Source: Actinomycetota bacterium (GTDB taxonomy: Bacteria > Actinomycetota > Acidimicrobiia > Acidimicrobiales > Iamiaceae). Taken from it: a DNA stretch of 64,000 nt. The translations under genes were made by a program, and so were the position numbers. The notes beneath the pieces are model-generated. The model did not search any database and was not told the DNA's origin. It was given only the letters and a program-made list of their open reading frames with translations. This document shows, one piece after another, positions 63,820 through 64,000 of the stretch (its first letter is position 1; each line of letters opens with the position of its first letter). The stretch covers positions 62,001-126,000 of the forward strand of contig JAHBSO010000005.1 in the NCBI GenBank assembly GCA_019639075.1, in the 5' to 3' direction.

Positions 63820-64000
63820 TCAGCGTGGTCGGTAGGTCGGCTGGGGCGCGTCGAGCCAGGTCCCGGCCCAGGTCGTGAGGTCGGTGCCCGTGACCTCGGT
63901 CGCCAACGCGACCAGGTCCTCGGTGGTGGCCGATCGGCCCTCGTACCGCTCGAACCAGGCCCGCAGGACCTCGTCGAACGCGTCGTCGCCCACCAGGTCG
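63820..64000 (-). CDS. M1-type aminopeptidase, C-terminal fragment
   Basis: The minus-strand frame is open from the window edge to a stop at 63820-63822 and gives 59 complete residues, including LVGDDAFDEVLRAWFERYEG, TTEDLVALATEVTG and DLTTWAGTWLDAP. This matches the C-terminal end of gluzincin M1 metallopeptidases. The catalytic part lies outside the window. It is separated from tRNA-Asp by a 117-bp gap in which no other feature is seen. Confidence 0.7.
   Translation of the reverse strand, partial: DLVGDDAFDEVLRAWFERYEGRSATTEDLVALATEVTGTDLTTWAGTWLDAPQPTYRPR

Overview
The window is about 70% G+C and gene-dense, with many 4-bp stop/start overlaps (ATGA or GTGA), BldC- and ParA-type genes, an F420-type luciferase-like oxidoreductase and separate PurS, PurQ and PurL proteins. 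Together these point to a high-GC actinobacterium. An Acidimicrobiia-type lineage is my best guess from gene style, not a proven assignment. A strong regulatory feature is a TANNNT-like -10 box placed 6 to 8 bases before the start codon of about 15 genes, which suggests widespread leaderless transcription.

Layout. 1-10.1 kb: the 3' end of a Baeyer-Villiger-type monooxygenase, an NADP-dependent oxidoreductase, a membrane-anchored beta-propeller protein and a MacB/FtsX-type ABC exporter (two permeases, one ATPase). 10.2-22.3 kb: purine synthesis genes purA, purD, purE, purK, purB, purC, purS, purQ and purL, mixed with a zinc-binding protein, a hydrolase and a small conserved gene. 22.3-28.7 kb: maf, an MFS exporter, dus, a membrane acyltransferase, a CPBP protease, a lipoprotein and a VOC protein. 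28.7-37.6 kb: a nitrogen-scavenging locus for guanidine or urea, with allophanate hydrolase, a NitT/TauT-type ABC transporter, a TetR regulator, a carboxyltransferase-only urea/guanidine carboxylase and two DUF1989 proteins. 37.8-40.4 kb: purF and purM. 40.6-49.1 kb: heme acquisition, with two HtaA-like lipoproteins divergent from a six-gene chain of hmuT-, hmuU- and hmuV-like genes and three secreted or anchored surface proteins. 49.0-57.3 kb: a zinc-ribbon gene, parA, bldC, malic enzyme, HAD, DUF4272, aldehyde dehydrogenase, LLM oxidoreductase and SDR. 57.3-58.3 kb: a two-gene nucleotidyltransferase cassette between 18-bp direct repeats. 58.3-59.4 kb: heme oxygenase and a DUF2470 protein. 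59.4-63.4 kb: haloalkane dehalogenase, arylsulfatase and a TetR regulator. The window ends with tRNA-Phe, tRNA-Asp and the 3' end of an M1-type aminopeptidase gene.

How the parts connect. Eleven purine genes cover most of the route to AMP; purN and purH are not in the window. In the nitrogen locus the DUF1989 pair, the carboxylase fragment and allophanate hydrolase form a carboxylation, deimination and hydrolysis route, but the biotin carboxylase and biotin carrier domains are missing locally. Its two promoters share a TCGA-N7-TCGAAAAT motif, probably bound by the TetR regulator encoded between them. The heme uptake genes and the distant heme oxygenase share a GNNANG-N4-CTTAAC palindrome, so import and breakdown look co-regulated.

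Repeats. The region carries several families of intergenic inverted repeats, one of them a perfect 51-bp palindrome. A separate 18-bp-stem hairpin lies in frame inside maf. No CRISPR array, insertion sequence, prophage or rRNA gene was seen.
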